Shown here piece after piece: positions 12,460 to 15,830 of a DNA stretch of 15,830 bases. Below the pieces are notes generated by a model that saw only the letters and a list, made by a program, of their open reading frames with translations, was not told the DNA's origin and ran no database searches. How positions within the stretch are numbered: the first letter of the stretch is position 1; each line of letters starts with the position of its first letter. This stretch comes from an uncultured Eubacteriales bacterium (GTDB lineage: Bacteria > Bacillota > Clostridia > Oscillospirales > Butyricicoccaceae): assembly GCA_910585875.1 (NCBI GenBank), contig CAJUIK010000042.1, positions 1 through 15,830 of the forward strand. The letters run 5' to 3'. Both the position numbers and the translations under genes were made by a program.

Positions 12460-14232
12460 ATGATTGAGAGCAGAAGAATCACAGCCGTTGTGGCTGCTCT
12501 GACGCTGGCGGCCTGCCTGTTCACCGGGGTATTCATGTTTTGGCCCCAGGCCCTGGGCGTCGTCGCCTCCTCTAGCCAGCCGGATTATCTGAGCCTGTTC
12601 GACCCCCTTTCCATGATGACGGTGGATATCACAGTGGAGGAAAAGGAATGGGAAGAGATGCTGGAAAACGCTATCGACGAAGAGTATATCAGCTGCGACG
12701 TCAGCGTCAACGGCGAGGACTATTTTTCGGTGGGAATCCGCCCAAAAGGCAACTCCAGCCTGTCTACCGTATACAACAGCGACAGCGACCGATACAGTTT
12801 TAAGCTGGAATTCGACCACTATCAGCAAGGCCAGACCTGCCAGGGGCTGGACAAATTTGTGCTCAACAACATTCAGGCCGACGCGACCTATTTGAAAGAA
12901 TACCTGTCCTATGATCTGATGAGTCAGATGGGCGTGCCTTCGCCCCTTTATTGCTTCGCTTGGATCACTGTCAACGGCCAGCCCTGGGGTTTGTATCTGG
13001 CGGTGGAGTCGCTGGAAGAATCCTTTGCTCAACGGAATTTTGGCGCTTCCTATGGCCGGCTCTATAAGCCGGATTCCATGCAAATGGGCGGCGGAGGCGG
13101 AAAGCCGCCGGAAAACATGGGGGAGACGCCCCAGGCGCCGGAAGGGTTTGACCCGGGGCAGGAAGAGCTTCAGCCCCAGCGGGGCGGCTTTGGCGGCCCA
13201 GGGGGCGGTTCCTCTTCGGCAGACTTGCAGTATATCGACGGAGATACAGGCAGTTACAGCGAGATTTTCGATTCCGCTGTCTTTGATATTACAGAAAGCG
13301 ACAAGCTGCAGCTGGTGGAGTCTCTGCGCAAACTCAGCGCCGGAGAAGACTTGGAGAATACTGTGGATATCGACGAAGCGCTCCGCTATTTTGCCTGCAA
13401 TGTAGCTCTGGTCAATCTGGATAGCTACCTAAGTTCCATGAAACACAATTACTACCTCTACGAAAAAGACGGCAAGCTGAGTATGCTGCCTTGGGATTAT
13501 AACCTGTCTTTTGCCGGTTTCCAATCTGGCGACGCTGAACAGGCGGTGAATTATCCAATCGACACGGCGGTTTCTGGCGTCCAGCTGGAGGAGCGTCCTA
13601 TGTTGGGAAAACTGCTGGAAAATGAAACTTATTTGGCCAAATACCATGAATACCTGGCGGAAATCGCCGAGACGTATTGGAACGACGCCGCTTTTGAGCA
13701 AAAGATCCGTCAGCTGGATCAGCTGATCGGCTCCTATGTGGCTCAAGACCCTACGGCTTTTTACGAGTATGACCAGTACCAGGCCGCACTAGAAACGCTG
13801 CTGAGCTTTGTGTCTCTGCGGAGCCAAAGTATCCTGGGGCAGGTTTATGGACAGGTTCCCTCCACAGAAGAAGGGCAGAGGCAAAACCCAGAGGCCCTGA
13901 TCGACGCTGGAGAATTGCAGCTTTCCCTGATGGGACAGCAGGGCGGCGGCCGTGAGAGCGGCTTCGGCGGCCGAAAGGAGGAAGGGAGAGCGCAACAGGC
14001 GCCGCAAGAGGAAACGGGCCTGCCGCCGCTGGAAGGCGGCGAAGAGCGGGGAGCGCGGCCCAATCGGCCAAGACAGGACGAAGAAGCGGCGTCCGCCGGC
14101 GCTTTTGGCCCAAGGAGCCGGCAAACCCAACCCGACTTAGACCGCCAGACTCTGATTTTGCTGGCCGCCAGCGTTCTAATTCTGGCTTCGGCCTTGCTGT
14201 TGGCCGGTCGGTTTCGAAGAAGAAAGATTTAA
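12460..14232 (+). CDS. CotH-kinase-family protein with two membrane segments
   Basis: The 590-residue protein starts with a signal-anchor-like segment (about residues 8-30). The CotH kinase domain runs from about 50 to 470, with RPKGNSS at 94-100, the NNIQADATYLKEYLS helix, GLYLAVESLEESF and the metal-binding MLPWDYNLSF (Asp346). B. subtilis CotH is an atypical kinase that phosphorylates spore coat proteins. Here a Gly/Pro/Gln-rich insert at about 207-258 interrupts the domain. A second low-complexity, charged tail (about 490-560) precedes a C-terminal membrane helix (564-583) and the basic end RFRRRKI. The kinase domain should face outside. The substrate is unknown. Only AGAGG precedes the start, with an 8-base gap to DUF4956, suggesting coupled translation. 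Confidence 0.88.
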   Translation: MIESRRITAVVAALTLAACLFTGVFMFWPQALGVVASSSQPDYLSLFDPLSMMTVDITVEEKEWEEMLENAIDEEYISCDVSVNGEDYFSVGIRPKGNSSLSTVYNSDSDRYSFKLEFDHYQQGQTCQGLDKFVLNNIQADATYLKEYLSYDLMSQMGVPSPLYCFAWITVNGQPWGLYLAVESLEESFAQRNFGASYGRLYKPDSMQMGGGGGKPPENMGETPQAPEGFDPGQEELQPQRGGFGGPGGGSSSADLQYIDGDTGSYSEIFDSAVFDITESDKLQLVESLRKLSAGEDLENTVDIDEALRYFACNVALVNLDSYLSSMKHNYYLYEKDGKLSMLPWDYNLSFAGFQSGDAEQAVNYPIDTAVSGVQLEERPMLGKLLENETYLAKYHEYLAEIAETYWNDAAFEQKIRQLDQLIGSYVAQDPTAFYEYDQYQAALETLLSFVSLRSQSILGQVYGQVPSTEEGQRQNPEALIDAGELQLSLMGQQGGGRESGFGGRKEEGRAQQAPQEETGLPPLEGGEERGARPNRPRQDEEAASAGAFGPRSRQTQPDLDRQTLILLAASVLILASALLLAGRFRRRKI

Positions 14233-14240
14233 TTGGTCAA

Positions 14241-14328
14241 CGTCTTTCATCTTGCGCTTGATGAAGACGAACGATATCAATGAGAAAGCCTCCCAGCTCG
14301 AAAGCAAATCCTTCGAGCCGGGAGGCTT
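14241..14328 (+). terminator. Two hairpins after the CotH gene
   Basis: The first hairpin pairs 14241-14251 with 14260-14269 (one bulged T). The second pairs 14286-14302 with 14312-14328 (16 of 17 pairs). Neither has a clear T-run on the + strand, so termination is likely but not certain. Confidence 0.5.
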
Positions 14329-14379
14329 AGGATTGTCTCGAAAAATATCGAAAATAGTCAGACCGCCCTTCCTTTTTCC

Positions 14380-14408
14380 TTGCGCTCCAAATGAAAATAT
14401 TGTATACT
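14380..14408 (+). promoter_or_regulatory. Housekeeping-type promoter of the ABC transporter gene
   Basis: TTGCGC (14380-14385), a 17-base spacer and TATACT (14403-14408) form a good sigma-A promoter. It lacks the phased GTCA/TTCAA sites, so this gene is probably regulated apart from the VTC operon. Confidence 0.7.
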
Positions 14409-14477
14409 AAGTCCAAAGACTTATGGAAAAGAAATAGCCGCTGCTTTTTCATGAGTCGGAGAGAAAGGAGAGGTTCC

Positions 14478-15830
14478 ATGGGGAAAATCGGAAAACAGAT
14501 TGAAAAAAGCGGGCAATGGCTGGTTTTGCTGGGCGTTTTGGGTTTGCTTTATGCCATTGCTCAGGCGGGAGCGGCCTGGATGTTGGGGCAGCTTTCAGAA
14601 AAGGTTGTTCAGCTGGGGTGGAAACAGCTGCTCCGGCTGGGCGGGCTCACTGTTTTGATTGTGGCGATCCAGATGGCCCTGGAATATACCCATAAATTTT
14701 TAGGGGGAAAATTCAGTTCCGCCGGGCGGCGGCAGCTGCAAGAGGCCTGCGCCGACGCTTTGGCTCAGGCTCCAGCCTCCTGGCTGGCCGGACGTAGCAG
14801 CGGCGATCTGCTGGGCCGCCTGCAAAGCGAACTGGAAGTCTGCGTTCAGTGTTTTTGCAGCGCCATTCCCACCATAGTCGCCAATCTCATGGGCATTGCG
14901 GTGTGCGCCGCCGCTATGGTGGCGCTGAGCGCCAAACTGGCGCTGCTCTATATCGTCGTCACCCTTTTGGTAGTGGCGCTGCAAATGGCTCTGAGCAAAC
15001 CGGTCCAAACCAGCGCCCAGAACATGCAGCGGCTGCGGGGCCAGGCCAACGCCATGGCCCGGGACGTTCTTTCCCAGCGGGAAACGGTGAAAGCCTATAA
15101 CGCCCGGGGGTTTTTGCTTAACCGATATGACGGCCTGCTTCGTCCTTGGCAGAAGGCTCAGGTCACAGCCCAGGCGGTGGCTTCGCCGATCAAAGGCGTA
15201 GGCCTTCTCAGCGGGATGCTGCCCACAGTCTTTTTATGCGTCATGGGCGCCCAGATGGTGCGCCAGGGCAATTTGAGCGTCGGCGCCTTTATGGGCGTCT
15301 ATTTTATGTCCACAATGCTGGTGAATACCACCATGCATTTTGTGGACCAGATTGTAGAATATCGTCAAGGCGCCGCGGCAGCTCAGCGCTTGGGCGAGAT
15401 TTTAGAAGCGCCTCGGGAGCAGACTCTGGCGGCTCCGCCGGAAAAGGGCGGCCAGATCGCCTTTGAAGACGTGTGGTTCCGCTATCGGGAAGAGGGGGAT
15501 TGGGTTCTCAAAGGCGTGTCCTTTGCCATTGGACAAGGGGAGAAGGTCGCTTTTGTGGGCCCCAGCGGCTGCGGCAAATCCACTGTGCTGCGGCTGATGG
15601 AGGGCTTTCTTCAGCCCCAGAAGGGTCGGATGCTGATGGGCGGTCAGCCCTACGAACAGCTGGGCGCCGCCGTCCGCCAGCCCATGGCCTTCGTACCGCA
15701 GCAACCGTTTATCTTCTCCGGCAGTTTGGAGGAAAATATTTTCTTTGACCGGCAGTTCTCACCCCAAGAAAAGGAGAAAATCTATGCCGACGCCGGCGTT
15801 CAGTCCTTCTTGCCCAAGCTGCCCCAAGGG
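14478..15830 (+). CDS. ABC exporter, membrane plus ATPase half-transporter (3' end outside window)
   Basis: The gene is open to the window end with 451 codons visible. The first 300 residues form a hydrophobic exporter membrane domain, starting with a segment near residues 14-35. The ATPase domain begins near 330. It has the Walker A GPSGCGKST with Lys367 and the Q-loop in FVPQQPFIFSGSL, and is cut before the signature and Walker B motifs. It resembles type IV exporters (MsbA/LmrA-like), which work as homodimers or as pairs of adjacent genes. A partner gene may follow outside the window. The start at 14478 is preceded by AAAGGAGAGG. The substrate cannot be told. Confidence 0.9.
   Translation, partial: MGKIGKQIEKSGQWLVLLGVLGLLYAIAQAGAAWMLGQLSEKVVQLGWKQLLRLGGLTVLIVAIQMALEYTHKFLGGKFSSAGRRQLQEACADALAQAPASWLAGRSSGDLLGRLQSELEVCVQCFCSAIPTIVANLMGIAVCAAAMVALSAKLALLYIVVTLLVVALQMALSKPVQTSAQNMQRLRGQANAMARDVLSQRETVKAYNARGFLLNRYDGLLRPWQKAQVTAQAVASPIKGVGLLSGMLPTVFLCVMGAQMVRQGNLSVGAFMGVYFMSTMLVNTTMHFVDQIVEYRQGAAAAQRLGEILEAPREQTLAAPPEKGGQIAFEDVWFRYREEGDWVLKGVSFAIGQGEKVAFVGPSGCGKSTVLRLMEGFLQPQKGRMLMGGQPYEQLGAAVRQPMAFVPQQPFIFSGSLEENIFFDRQFSPQEKEKIYADAGVQSFLPKLPQG

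Noticed and set aside
14357..14408. The phased two-component operator before the ABC transporter gene
   Set aside because: GTCAGAC is present but TTCAA and GTCACA are not at the right spacing, the distance to the -10 is 46 rather than 37, and a normal -35 is present.

Overview
The window looks like a chromosomal piece of a GC-rich, low-oxygen Bacillota, most likely class Clostridia and perhaps an Oscillospirales gut-type bacterium. This is inferred from strong AGGAGG-type ribosome sites, a formate-tetrahydrofolate ligase one-carbon operon with a formate channel, OmpR-family two-component genes and a VTC/DUF4956/CotH cluster. No rRNA, tRNA, CRISPR array, transposase or integrase was seen. The window opens inside one gene and closes inside another.

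Region 1 (1-4000, + strand) is a cell-surface polymer operon of four closely spaced genes: a CDP-glycerol glycerophosphotransferase-like protein (5' end outside the window), a SAM-dependent methyltransferase, a LicC/PntC-like CTP-dependent nucleotidyltransferase and an SGNH-like protein. A strong terminator follows at 3965-4000. The middle of this operon (about 540-3060) is clearly more AT-rich than everything around it, and both composition breaks fall inside genes, which suggests an exchanged cassette. Together the genes fit decoration of a surface glycan or teichoic acid-like polymer with a phosphocholine- or aminoethylphosphonate-type group.

Region 2 (4004-8180, - strand) is an operon in the order fhs, fchA, folD, focA. 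Fhs activates formate onto tetrahydrofolate, FchA is a methenyl-THF cyclohydrolase/cyclodeaminase-family protein, FolD interconverts methenyl- and methylene-THF, and FocA moves formate across the membrane. The FolD protein appears to have lost two residues of its cyclohydrolase site (Lys to Ala, Gln to Phe), so FchA probably supplies that step. An extended -10 promoter lies in front of fhs.

Region 3 (8181-8753) has no large gene. It holds a possible small structured RNA with a terminator on the + strand, a possible 36-residue hydrophobic peptide gene on the - strand, and the promoter of the next operon.

Region 4 (8754-14330, + strand) has an OmpR-type response regulator, an overlapping sensor kinase gene and a terminator, then an operon of a VTC-domain protein, a DUF4956 membrane protein and a CotH-kinase protein with membrane segments at both ends. 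The promoters of the regulator gene and of the VTC gene share one architecture, GTCA-N7-TTCAA-N6-GTCACA-N9-TATNAT, with motif starts 11 bp apart. This suggests the regulator controls both itself and the VTC/DUF4956/CotH operon.

Region 5 (14380 to end, + strand) is a separate ABC exporter half-transporter gene with its own promoter, cut by the window end just after the Q-loop.
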